From NCBI RefSeq assembly GCF_010727475.1, contig NZ_AP022567.1, forward strand, positions 1,984,001-2,048,000: a DNA stretch of 64,000 nucleotides. Reading direction: 5' to 3'. The position numbers and the translations under genes are program-made. Positions 24,705 through 32,191 of the stretch are shown one piece after another. Below the pieces are notes generated by a model, which was not told where the DNA came from, did not search any database, and saw only the letters and a list, made by a program, of their open reading frames with translations. Every line of letters begins with the position of its first letter. Position 1 is the stretch's first letter. The stretch is from Mycolicibacterium mageritense. GTDB lineage: Bacteria; Actinomycetota; Actinomycetes; Mycobacteriales; Mycobacteriaceae.

Positions 24705-25163
24705 ATGGCCGACAGATCCGTGTTGTTCGTCTGCGTCAGTAACGCCGGCAAGTCGGTAATGGCCGCCGGGCTCATGCGGCAGATCGCCGGCCCGCACATC
24801 CGCGTGACCTCGGCGGGCACCCACGCCAAGGGTGCAGTCAACCAACAATCGGTGCAGGCATTGGCCGAAGTCGGCGTCGACATCAGCGACCATCAGCCCA
24901 CCCAACTCACCGAGCAGATGCTCGACGAGGCCGATCTGGTCGTCATCGTCGGCACCCAAGCCCAACTCGAGGACCATCCCGGCACCACCATCCAACGGTG
25001 GGACACCGACGAACCCTCCCTGCGCGGCATCGACGGCATCGACCGCATGCGAATCATCCGCGACGACATCACCACGCGCGTCCAGGCCCTGGCCGCCAAC
25101 TTGTCCACCGCGGCCGCACCACCCGCCGGCCAGTCAACACAATCCGACCGCCGAGACGGTTGA
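24705..25163 (+). CDS. arsC: Second arsenate reductase, probable mycothiol-dependent type with CX5K loop
   Basis: 152 residues, LMW-phosphatase fold. The catalytic loop is CVSNAGKS (Cys10), with Lys16 where classical phosphatases have Arg. This matches my recollection of actinobacterial arsenate-mycothiol transferases, though I cannot check it here. A C-terminal extension of about 20 residues is low complexity. It probably makes the arsenate-mycothiol adduct that a mycoredoxin resolves. The start follows CCCAAGGAAAAC. It ends the arsenic operon. Confidence 0.85.
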   Translation: MADRSVLFVCVSNAGKSVMAAGLMRQIAGPHIRVTSAGTHAKGAVNQQSVQALAEVGVDISDHQPTQLTEQMLDEADLVVIVGTQAQLEDHPGTTIQRWDTDEPSLRGIDGIDRMRIIRDDITTRVQALAANLSTAAAPPAGQSTQSDRRDG

Positions 25164-25198
25164 GGGCCACCCCGCTGCCGTTCGCCACCGATTGAGGG

Positions 25199-25229
25199 TT
25201 GCATTCCGTACCTAGGTACGGGTTTATCG
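25199..25229 (+). promoter_or_regulatory. MerR-type promoter with palindromic operator in a 19-bp spacer
   Basis: TTGCAT (25199-25204) and TTATCG (25224-25229) are separated by 19 bases, the over-long spacer typical of MerR-activated promoters. The spacer contains the perfect 16-bp palindrome CCGTACCTAGGTACGG (25206-25221). Its CCGTAC/GTACGG arms are those of the classical mercury operator. The first gene starts at 25237, so the leader is short. Confidence 0.82.
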
Positions 25230-25236
25230 TCGACGT

Positions 25237-25581
25237 ATGGCCAGCGAGGAAACTACGGGTTGGGTGCCCGATTCGTGCTCGTTACCCACGGTTGATCGGC
25301 CGTTGCGGGTGGCCGAGTTCGACGGGCTATTCGGTCAATCGGTGCTGCGGTCGGTACGGGTGAGTGCCACACGGTTGGATCTTGTGCTGGCCGCCGACGC
25401 CGAGGCCGCTGCCCGCGACCTGGCGGCACGCGAAGTCGGCTGCTGCTCGTTTTTCCGCTTCGACTTCGACACGGCCGGTTCGGATGTGGTGATAAGCATC
25501 GGCGTTCCCCCGTCGCACACCGACGTGCTCGACGCCCTCGCACAGCGGATCGGTGACATGACGACGGGGCAGACGCGGTGA
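25237..25581 (+). CDS. Small Cys-pair protein of a MerR-controlled metal cluster, function unknown
   Basis: 114 residues without a recognised domain name. A beta-rich N-terminal half (PLRVAEFDGLFGQSVLRSVR) is followed by REVGCCSFFRFDF with vicinal cysteines, suitable for soft-metal binding, and a closing helix. It is the first gene behind the palindromic promoter and overlaps the MerR gene by 4 bases, so it is made whenever the regulator is induced. A metal-buffer or metal-delivery role is inferred. Confidence 0.7.
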   Translation: MASEETTGWVPDSCSLPTVDRPLRVAEFDGLFGQSVLRSVRVSATRLDLVLAADAEAAARDLAAREVGCCSFFRFDFDTAGSDVVISIGVPPSHTDVLDALAQRIGDMTTGQTR

Positions 25582-26030
25582 GCGACAGCGGATTGCGCAG
25601 CGGGCAGGTCGCGGCCGCAGCCGGGGTCAACACCGAGACGCTGCGCTACTACGAGCGACGCGGCCTGCTGCGCCAGCCGCAGCGATCACTGGGTGGACAC
25701 CGCCTATACCCACCGGAAACCGTGACCATGATGCGGGTGATCAAGGCCGCGCAACGGTTGGGCTTCACCCTCGACGAAGTCGCCGACCTGTTGGCCGCCA
25801 CCCGACTCGGTAGCCGCTCCGAGGCCGGACTACACACCCGGGCGGCCACCAAACTGGCCGAGGTCGACCAGAAGCTCGCCGAACTTACCGCCGTGCGCGA
25901 CACGCTGCGTGCTGCGCTCGCCGCGGGCTGTGACGACCTCCTCGCCTGCGCCGAAAGCCCCTGCTGCCCACTACCATTCACCGCAGAACCCGACAACGAG
26001 ACGAAAGGCGGCACCGGTGGCTGCTGCTGA
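25578..26030 (+). CDS. merR: MerR-family heavy-metal regulator lacking the usual first metal cysteine
   Basis: 150 residues. The DNA-binding part has RYYERRGLL and the dimer helix is about 82-115. Metal-loop cysteines are Cys118, Cys124, Cys129 and Cys130 (AGCDDLLACAESPCCPLPF), matching the 117/126 loop of Tn501 MerR, but the position equivalent to Cys82 is not Cys. The C-terminus ends GGCC. It should bind the palindrome at 25206-25221 and activate its own operon. Mercury, cadmium, lead or an arsenical are all possible ligands. Confidence 0.85.
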   Translation: MSDSGLRSGQVAAAAGVNTETLRYYERRGLLRQPQRSLGGHRLYPPETVTMMRVIKAAQRLGFTLDEVADLLAATRLGSRSEAGLHTRAATKLAEVDQKLAELTAVRDTLRAALAAGCDDLLACAESPCCPLPFTAEPDNETKGGTGGCC

Positions 26031-26349
26031 CGACCGCGCCCGCAAGGCGTGGTGGGCATCGATCGGCGTCGGGGCGCTGGCATGTGTGGGCTGCTGTGTG
26101 GTCGTGCCACTGCTGGCCGCGGCCGGCATCGCCGGCGGTGGCATGCTGCTCGTCGGTTCCCGGTGGCTAGAGCCACTCGGATTCGCGCTCATCGCCGTCG
26201 GAGTCGTCGGGGTGGTCGTGTCACAGATCCGCGCCTACCGCCGACGCGGAGCCGACACCTGCCAGTGCACTCGTCCGAACACGAACACCAGTTGCCGGTG
26301 CCGACGATCACAGCCGGCAGCGGCCCCAGTGCCCGGCCAGGTCTCCTAG
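26017..26349 (+). CDS. MerT-like two-helix membrane protein with Cys-rich tail
   Basis: 110 residues starting at a GTG that overlaps the merR end by 14 bases. The first helix contains ACVGCCVVVPLL, a cysteine pair in the membrane as in MerT. The second helix is LGFALIAVGVVGVVVSQI. The soluble tail has two CxC motifs (CQC and CRC). A soft-metal ion importer or sequestering protein is inferred. No mercuric reductase gene (merA) is nearby, so simple import would be harmful unless another thiol system takes over. Confidence 0.72.
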   Translation: MAAADDRARKAWWASIGVGALACVGCCVVVPLLAAAGIAGGGMLLVGSRWLEPLGFALIAVGVVGVVVSQIRAYRRRGADTCQCTRPNTNTSCRCRRSQPAAAPVPGQVS

Positions 26350-26359
26350 GGTCATCACC

Positions 26360-26692
26360 ATGGTGATCCGTTCAATCCTGTTGTTCGTGTTGGCCGCGGT
26401 CGCCGAAATCGGAGGCGCGTGGCTGATCTGGCAAGGTGTGCGCGAGCAACGCGGCTGGCTATGGGCCGGGCTCGGCGTCATCGCACTCGGAATCTACGGG
26501 TTTGTCGCCACCCTGCAGCCGGATGCGCATTTCGGCCGGATCCTGGCCGCCTACGGCGGCGTGTTCGTCGCCGGCTCACTGGCCTGGGGCATGGCGCTGG
26601 ACGGGTTTCGACCCGACCGCTGGGACATCATCGGCGCCCTGGTCTGCCTGGCCGGCGTCGCCGTGATCATGTACGGCCCACGCGCGCACTGA
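26360..26692 (+). CDS. YnfA-family (UPF0060) small membrane protein
   Basis: 110 residues with four predicted helices and the family signature AEIGGAWLIWQGVREQRGWLWAGLG and the later DRWDIIGALVCLAGVAVIMYGPR. YnfA proteins resemble small multidrug resistance transporters and often sit in metal or arsenic islands. It begins 10 bases after the MerT-like gene, so it belongs to the same transcript. Export of a toxic cation is possible but unproven. Confidence 0.9.
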   Translation: MVIRSILLFVLAAVAEIGGAWLIWQGVREQRGWLWAGLGVIALGIYGFVATLQPDAHFGRILAAYGGVFVAGSLAWGMALDGFRPDRWDIIGALVCLAGVAVIMYGPRAH

Positions 26693-26715
26693 CACTTCCC
26701 CAGGAGGGGCATGCT

Positions 26716-27081
26716 GTGATCGAGTTCCTGTCCTGCAGCACCGGCAATGTCGTCGGAATCCGGTTCAGCGGCAAGCTGAACCGGCAAACCTACCGCGACG
26801 TGCTCGGCCCACGAATCGACTCCCTTCTGGAGCAGTACACCACGTTGCGGGTGCTGATCCTGATCGACGAATCCTTTGAAGGCTGGACCCTTCCCGCGGC
26901 CTGGGCCAACACGATCTTCGACCTCAAACATCGACGTCACTTCGACAAGATCGCCATGCTGGGCGCCCCGAAATGGGAAGAATGGTGCGTCAAAATACCC
27001 GCGGCACTGCTCATCCGCGGTCAACTGAAGACGTTTCCACGCGATCAACTCGAACCCGCATGGGACTGGCTTCGCGCATAG
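26716..27081 (+). CDS. SpoIIAA/STAS-like protein
   Basis: 121 residues resembling the SpoIIAA-like STAS family found in lipid-binding and regulatory contexts: VVGIRFSGKLNRQTYRDVL, LRVLILIDESFEGWTLPAAW and IAMLGAPKWEEW. GTG at 26716 follows CAGGAGGGG and is the only in-frame start with a ribosome site; the ATG at 26711 closes after two codons. It ends the MerR-controlled set. Its connection with metals is not evident. Confidence 0.75.
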   Translation: MIEFLSCSTGNVVGIRFSGKLNRQTYRDVLGPRIDSLLEQYTTLRVLILIDESFEGWTLPAAWANTIFDLKHRRHFDKIAMLGAPKWEEWCVKIPAALLIRGQLKTFPRDQLEPAWDWLRA

Positions 27082-27343
27082 CGCCCGCTGAGCGGTCAGG
27101 CCAGCGTCAGCCAGCAGCGCCACCACTGGTGGTGGGCCTATGTGTGCGTTGCAGCCGCCGTCGGCGCTTCGGTCGTGGCACCAGCGGCCAGTGGTGTGGT
27201 GCGTCCGGCGCGCACACCGTTGGCGATGACGACGATTTCGTGCACCGTGCCTATGTCAACCTAAATTGGCTCCGCCTGGGCGGTGTCAGTTGGCCCCGCC
27301 TGGAGGCGTGCAGAACTCGCGCGGGTTGAGCGAAGCTGGATGT
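27082..27343. other. Gene-free stretch holding a decayed P-type ATPase fragment and a tandem repeat
   Basis: No credible gene is visible in these 262 bases. Bases 27198-27251 match the 3' part of the P-type ATPase gene at about 27770-27831 apart from a 9-base deletion and a few changes; on the minus strand they encode an ...IVVIANGVRAGRT-like remnant. Bases 27266-27289 and 27290-27313 form an imperfect 24-base tandem repeat. These look like scars of earlier cargo exchange. Confidence 0.65.
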
Positions 27344-27607
27344 ATGCGTGTGGAGCTTCTCACGAGCCCGGGGTGTCCGAATGCGGCGGCGGCTCGGCGC
27401 TTGCTCGCCGAGTGTCTGTCTGAGGTGGGTATCGCTGACGATGTGGTGGTGGAAAGGGTCGGTGCATATCCATCGCCGACGGTGCTCGTTGATGGTGTGG
27501 ATATCATGAAGCCGGGCACTGAGTTGGCAGCTGATGCATGCCGATTGGACCTTCCGACCAGGGATCGCGTGCTGGCGGCGCTGCGGAGTGCGACACCGTT
27601 GACCTGA
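27344..27607 (+). CDS. Small thioredoxin-fold protein
   Basis: 87 residues: MRVELLTSPGCPNAAAARRLLAE at the N-terminus places a single cysteine (GCPN) where thioredoxin-fold proteins have their active-site turn, and SPTVLVDGVDIM provides the cis-proline region. Similar small proteins accompany mercury and organomercury genes in actinobacteria. A thiol carrier or metal-transfer role is plausible. It is separated from the STAS-like gene by the scar region, and faces the end of the ATPase gene. No good ribosome site was seen. Confidence 0.7.
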   Translation: MRVELLTSPGCPNAAAARRLLAECLSEVGIADDVVVERVGAYPSPTVLVDGVDIMKPGTELAADACRLDLPTRDRVLAALRSATPLT

Positions 27608-27679
27608 TCGATCCGGGGTTTCACCCCGTTGCTCGGCCGACCCCTCTTGGCTGTGACGTGATCCTGTTGCGCCCCGAGT

Positions 27680-29656
27680 TCAACTGGCTGTCGTGGTTTC
27701 CTGGGTGCGGGTGTGTGCCAGCCGGTGGGAGTCGGTTCCGGTTTCGATGATGGCGCCCCGGAGGGGTTTGGTGCGTCCGGCGCGGACCCCGTTGGCGATG
27801 ACGACGATTTCGGCGAGTTCGTGCACGGCGACGACCGCGGCCAACCCCAGCATCCCGGTGAGGGCGAGCGGAATGAGTACCGTGATCAGGCCCAGTGAGA
27901 GGCCGACGTTTTGCAGCATGATGCGCCGGGCACGGCGGGCGTGGGCGAAGGCTTGGGTGAGGTGGCGCAGGTCTTCACCCATGAGGGCGACGTCGGCGGT
28001 TTCGATCGCCACGTCGGTGCCCATTGCGCCCATGGCGATGCCGAGGTCTGCGGTGGCCAGGGCGGGGGCGTCGTTGACGCCGTCACCGACCATGGCCGTC
28101 GAGGAATGTTGGCGCAGTTGACTAATCAGCGCGGCCTTGTCTTCGGGCCGCAGATCAGCATGCACCGTATCGATCCCCACCTGCTTGGCCAGGGCGGTCG
28201 CGGTCGCTTGGTTGTCACCGGTCAGCATCGCCACCTGATAACCCCCACGGCGTAACGCCTCGACGACCCGGGCGGCTTCGGGCCGTAGTTCGTCACGCAC
28301 CGCGACCGCCCCAATGACCTGACCGTTGTCTTCGACCAGCACCGCGGTCGCCCCGGCGGCCTGCATCTTGGCGACCTGTTCGGCCAGCGGGCCGGGATCG
28401 AGCCAGCCGGGCCGACCGAGCCGCAACCGGCGGCCGTCGCGATACCCGGTGAGGCCGGCGCCGGTGACCGCCTCCACCTCCTCGGCGGGTCGGACCGGGC
28501 CCTCGGCGGCGGCGAGGATCGCTGCAGCCAGGGGGTGTTCGCTGCGGGCCTCCAACGCCGCCGCGACCTCCAGCACATGCTCGCGGGTGGCGCCGTTGGT
28601 GGTGGCGACGTCGATGACGGTGGGCTTGTTGGCAGTCAATGTGCCGGTCTTATCCAGCGCCACGGTGCGGACCGCGCCCAGGGCTTCCAGCGCCGCGCCG
28701 CCCTTGACCAGGACGCCGAGCTTGCTGGCCGCGCCGATCGCGGCGACCACGGTGACCGGCACCGAGATCGCCAGCGCGCATGGGGAGGCCGCCACCAGCA
28801 CCACCAGGGCGCGTTCGATCCACACCAGCGGATCACCCAACACGCTGCCGATGGCCGCGATGAGGACGCCGGCGATCATGATCGTCGGGACCAGGGGTTT
28901 GGCGATGCGGTCGGCCAGGCGCTGGGCTTCGCCCTTGCGGGACTGCTCGGCCTCCACGATGGCCACAATGCGGGCCAGCGAGTTGTCGGCGGCGCTGCTG
29001 GTGACCTCGACCTCGAGCACCCCGGTGCCGTTGATCGACCCGGCGAACACCTCATCACCGGGCCCGGCCTCCACCGGCACGGATTCGCCGGTGATCGCCG
29101 AAACATCCAGCGCGGTACGGCCTGAGACGATGACCCCGTCGGTGGCGACGCGTTCACCGGGTTTGACCAGCATCCGGTCACCCACCCGCAATTCGCTTGG
29201 CGGGATGATGGTTTCGGCGCCGTCGCGCAGGACGGTGGCCTCATCGGGCACCAGCGACAACAGGGCGCGCAGGCCGCGGCGGGTGCGGGCCAGCGAGTAT
29301 TCTTCGAGACCTTCGCTGATGGAGAACAGGAACGCCAGCATGGCGGCCTCGCCGACCTCGCCGAGGATCACTGCGCCGACCGCGGCGATCGTCATCAGCG
29401 TGCCGACCCCGATCTTGCCTTGGGTCAGCCGGCGCAGCGTCGAGGGCACGAACGTGTAGGCCCCGATCGCCAACGCCAGCGCATACAACCCGATTTCGAC
29501 CGGGCGGGGCCCGCCGGCCCCGCCGACCACATACCCGGCCAGCAGCACCACACCCGCCACCGCGGCGGCGCGCAGTTCGGTGATCTCCCAGAGCCGTTCG
29601 GGTTCGTGCTCGTCGTCGCTACGTTCGTCGCTGCCGCAGCCACACGCCTCACTCAT
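27680..29656 (-). CDS. P1B-type metal-exporting ATPase with SPC motif
   Basis: 658 residues. The actuator TGES-type loop is AITGESVP (about 187-194), the transmembrane metal motif is SPC (291-293), the phosphorylated Asp is 335 in DKTGTLT, HP is in ARSEHPLA and the hinge is MVGDGVNDAPA. The last helices have AVHELAEIVVIANGVR. There is no full N-terminal metal domain, only a CGCGSDE start. SPC is typical of P1B-4 pumps (Co, Ni, Fe), while the HELAE end resembles the CtpG-like mycobacterial branch. The CmtR-like partner suggests Cd or Pb export. ATGA-coupled to the repressor gene. Confidence 0.92.
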   Translation of the reverse strand: MSEACGCGSDERSDDEHEPERLWEITELRAAAVAGVVLLAGYVVGGAGGPRPVEIGLYALALAIGAYTFVPSTLRRLTQGKIGVGTLMTIAAVGAVILGEVGEAAMLAFLFSISEGLEEYSLARTRRGLRALLSLVPDEATVLRDGAETIIPPSELRVGDRMLVKPGERVATDGVIVSGRTALDVSAITGESVPVEAGPGDEVFAGSINGTGVLEVEVTSSAADNSLARIVAIVEAEQSRKGEAQRLADRIAKPLVPTIMIAGVLIAAIGSVLGDPLVWIERALVVLVAASPCALAISVPVTVVAAIGAASKLGVLVKGGAALEALGAVRTVALDKTGTLTANKPTVIDVATTNGATREHVLEVAAALEARSEHPLAAAILAAAEGPVRPAEEVEAVTGAGLTGYRDGRRLRLGRPGWLDPGPLAEQVAKMQAAGATAVLVEDNGQVIGAVAVRDELRPEAARVVEALRRGGYQVAMLTGDNQATATALAKQVGIDTVHADLRPEDKAALISQLRQHSSTAMVGDGVNDAPALATADLGIAMGAMGTDVAIETADVALMGEDLRHLTQAFAHARRARRIMLQNVGLSLGLITVLIPLALTGMLGLAAVVAVHELAEIVVIANGVRAGRTKPLRGAIIETGTDSHRLAHTRTQETTTAS

Positions 29657-30030
29657 CGAGCAACCTTCTTCCGCTGATCGGGGAGGCCGTAGTTGGGGCA
29701 CAACGCCACCGCGTTGCCGGTGGCCTCCAGCACCGCCTCGGCCGCGCGCAACATCTCCAGCAGCTCCGGGCGGGCCAGCCGATACACCGAGGCGCGGCCC
29801 TGCGGCCGGAAATCCACCAACCCGCAGTCACGCAGGCAGGCCAGATGCGCCGACACCGTCGACTGCGCCAACCCCAACTCGCCCGTCAGATCCACCACCC
29901 GGGCCTCACCACCCGCCAGGCGGCGCAGGATCGCCAACCGGGTCGCATCCGAGAGGCTGTGAAACAACGCCGTCGCCGCATCCACATTCCCGCACACCGC
30001 GGGATCGACCGAACCACTTTTCATCGCCAC
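29653..30030 (-). CDS. cmtR: CmtR-like ArsR-family cadmium/lead repressor
   Basis: 125 residues. HLACLRDCGLV gives Cys65 and Cys69, and a C-terminal Cys111 (ALCPNYG) completes the set. The spacing (4 and 42) is nearly that of M. tuberculosis CmtR (Cys57, Cys61, Cys102), which senses Cd(II) and Pb(II). Cys13 is additional. The recognition helix is LAQSTVSAHLACL. A GTG start at 30030 is used. It overlaps the ATPase by 4 bases and faces the DsbA-like gene, so it may control both directions. Confidence 0.88.
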   Translation of the reverse strand: MAMKSGSVDPAVCGNVDAATALFHSLSDATRLAILRRLAGGEARVVDLTGELGLAQSTVSAHLACLRDCGLVDFRPQGRASVYRLARPELLEMLRAAEAVLEATGNAVALCPNYGLPDQRKKVAR

Positions 30031-30125
30031 ATAACGATGATAGCGTCCAATGCTATTGATCGGTCAACCTCGCCAACATCGATGCCATGCGATATAGCCG
30101 CCGATCCCACGAAAGAGGTATCTGA
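30031..30125. promoter_or_regulatory. Divergent promoter region with ATAGC-N7-GCTAT dyad
   Basis: ATAGC (30040-30044) and GCTAT (30052-30056) lie 10 bases upstream of the cmtR-like start, a probable ArsR/CmtR-type operator. The other side carries the DsbA-like gene with an AAAGAGG ribosome site at about 30111-30117. Confidence 0.5.
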
Positions 30126-30788
30126 ATGGCGCGCGCCAGCCGCATGTTGCTCACCGCGTTCGTCATCGCCGCGATGGCGATCGGTGCGCTGGTCTACCTG
30201 TCGGTGCGCGACCGTGACTCGACCGCCCCAGCGCAGTCCGATACCAGCGAGATCGGGCAGGTGGTGCGGGAGAACAGTCACCGGCTCAACTCGGTGCCTG
30301 AGAGCAAGGTGACGTTCGTGGAGTTTCTCGACTTCGAATGTGAGGGTTGCCGCGCGGTTTACCCGGAGATCGAAAAGTTGCGGGCTGAATACGGGGACCG
30401 GGTGAATTTCGTGATCCGCCACTTCCCGCTGCCAGCGCACGTCAACGCCGAGCGGGCCGCCCGGGCCGTGGAAGCCGCCGCCCAGCAGGGCCAGCTGGAG
30501 GCGGTGTATCGCAAAATGTATGACACCCAGGCTCAGTGGGGTGAAAAGCAAACCCCGGCCGATGACGTATTCCGTGGATTCGCAGCAGAACTCGGCCTGG
30601 ATATGGCCGCTTTCGACGCGGCCTACGCCGATCCCGCCACGCTGGAGCGCATCCGGCTCGACATGGCCGACGGCCGGGCCTTGGGGGTGCAGGGCACGCC
30701 GACGTTTTTCCTCAACGGCACCCGCATCCAACCGCACAGCTATGAAGACCTCGCCAAGGCCCTTGATCAAGCGCTCGCCGAGAACTAA
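30126..30788 (+). CDS. DsbA-like thioredoxin-fold protein, membrane-anchored
   Basis: 220 residues. A signal anchor (LLTAFVIAAMAIGALVYL) is followed from about 55 by a DsbA/thioredoxin fold with the redox motif CEGC (Cys72, Cys75) in EFLDFECEGCRAVYP, and a cis-proline loop GVQGTPTFFLNG. It should act outside the membrane, either forming disulfides or binding a metal through the pair. It starts the plus-strand half of the cadmium-type cargo. Two-cysteine DsbA-like proteins are frequent in mycobacterial metal islands. Confidence 0.87.
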   Translation: MARASRMLLTAFVIAAMAIGALVYLSVRDRDSTAPAQSDTSEIGQVVRENSHRLNSVPESKVTFVEFLDFECEGCRAVYPEIEKLRAEYGDRVNFVIRHFPLPAHVNAERAARAVEAAAQQGQLEAVYRKMYDTQAQWGEKQTPADDVFRGFAAELGLDMAAFDAAYADPATLERIRLDMADGRALGVQGTPTFFLNGTRIQPHSYEDLAKALDQALAEN

Positions 30789-30869
30789 CCGCGCCGTCCC
30801 ACGTCCATCGGCTTTAACGCCCATCTCCACATCGGCACCTATCCCAGTCCCGGCCAGGAGGTTTCACCC

Positions 30870-31481
30870 ATGCCCGCCACCGCGCTCATCTTCTACGTGA
30901 TCTTTGCCGTCTTAGGGTTCGGCTGGCGCAGTTGGACCCAATACCGCCACACCGGATCCACCGGATTCCGCGGCATCCACGGTCGGCCCGGGTCGCTGCA
31001 ATGGTTGGCCGGTGTCGGATTCATCGCCGCCATCCTCGCCGGGGCGGCCGCGCCCCTGCTGCAACTGCTCGACATCCTCACCCCGATGGCCGTGCTTGAT
31101 GCGCCGTGGATCCAGACCACCGGCATAGTGCTGGCCGTCGCCGGGATCGCCGCCACCGTCCACGCCCAACGCGACATGGGCCCATCGTGGCGCATCGGAG
31201 TGGACCCCAGCGAAACAACCACATTGGTGCGCCACGGCGTGTTCGCGCTGGTACGCAACCCCATCTTCACCGCCATGCTGATCTTCGCCGCCGGCATCAC
31301 CCTGATCACCCCAAACCCGCTTGCCCTGGCCGCCTTCGCCGTCTTGTGGGCCACGATCGAACTGCAGGTACGAGTGGTCGAAGAGCCCTACCTCAACACC
31401 ATCCACGGCCAGGCCTACCGGGACTACTGTGGGGCTGTCGGCCGGTTCGTTCCCTACATCGGACGCCGCCTGACCGTCTGA
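30870..31481 (+). CDS. Isoprenylcysteine carboxyl methyltransferase-like membrane protein
   Basis: 203 residues with about five membrane helices. The C-terminal LVRHGVFALVRNPIFTAMLIF and VVEEPYLNTIHGQAYRDYCGAVGRFVPY match the ICMT/phospholipid methyltransferase family cofactor site (RxPxY-type RNPIF and E-E-x-x-L). It would transfer a methyl group from SAM to a small or lipid-soluble acceptor in the membrane. Preceded by AGGAGG. The acceptor is unknown. Confidence 0.85.
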   Translation: MPATALIFYVIFAVLGFGWRSWTQYRHTGSTGFRGIHGRPGSLQWLAGVGFIAAILAGAAAPLLQLLDILTPMAVLDAPWIQTTGIVLAVAGIAATVHAQRDMGPSWRIGVDPSETTTLVRHGVFALVRNPIFTAMLIFAAGITLITPNPLALAAFAVLWATIELQVRVVEEPYLNTIHGQAYRDYCGAVGRFVPYIGRRLTV

Positions 31482-31501
31482 CCGCCGACGCGAGGTGAAC
31501 C

Positions 31502-32137
31502 ATGCCCACCGATGATCGCACCGCCCGCTGGAACCGGTACTGGGACAAGAAATCTCGCACCTATGACCGTGAGATCGGGTTCTTCGACCGCCACCTGTTC
31601 GGCGACTCCCGCCAATGGGTCTGCAGCCAAGCCACCGGCGACGTCCTGGAGGTCGCGATCGGCACCGGACTCAACCTTGCCTTCTACCCCGAGAACGTCA
31701 CCCTGACCGGGATCGACTGGAGCCAGCAGATGCTCGACATCGCCCGCCAACGCGCCGCCGACCTCGGTCACCCCGCCACCCTGCAACAAGCCGACGCGCA
31801 TCACCTGCCGTTCGACGATGCCAGCTTCGACACCGTCGTCTGCACCTTCGGGCTCTGCGCCATCCCCGACCACACCCAAGCCCTCACCGAAATGACCCGA
31901 GTCCTGCGCCCCGGCGGAAAACTCATCCTCGTCGACCACATCCGCAGCAGCACCGCCCCAGTCCGAGCCGTGCAGCGGGGCCTCGAACTATTCACCATTC
32001 CCCTCGGCGGCGAACACTTCCTACGTCGCCCCCTAGAGCACCTGCGGGCCGCGACCGACCTCGCGATCGACCATCGTGAGCGGTTCACACTCGGCCTCGT
32101 CGAACGCGTCGTCGCCCACAAAACCCCTGCCACCTGA
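31502..32137 (+). CDS. Class I SAM-dependent methyltransferase
   Basis: 211 residues of the UbiE/type 11 methyltransferase family. Motif I is VLEVAIGTGLNL, the acidic end of strand 2 is GIDWS, and LPFDDASFDTVVCTFGLCAIP gives motif IV. It lacks the three conserved cysteines of typical ArsM, having Cys in different positions, so I do not call it arsenite methyltransferase. It lies 20 bases after the membrane methyltransferase gene behind CGAGGTGA, so the two are expressed together. Confidence 0.85.
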   Translation: MPTDDRTARWNRYWDKKSRTYDREIGFFDRHLFGDSRQWVCSQATGDVLEVAIGTGLNLAFYPENVTLTGIDWSQQMLDIARQRAADLGHPATLQQADAHHLPFDDASFDTVVCTFGLCAIPDHTQALTEMTRVLRPGGKLILVDHIRSSTAPVRAVQRGLELFTIPLGGEHFLRRPLEHLRAATDLAIDHRERFTLGLVERVVAHKTPAT

Positions 32138-32191
32138 CCTGCCCTGCAGCCAAGGGGTCCGAGCGGGACACCATCACGAAAGCAGCCGCAC

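Noticed and set aside
31502..32137. ArsM arsenite methyltransferase
   Set aside because: The cysteines that bind arsenic in ArsM are not in place, and the gene lies in the cadmium-type part of the island.
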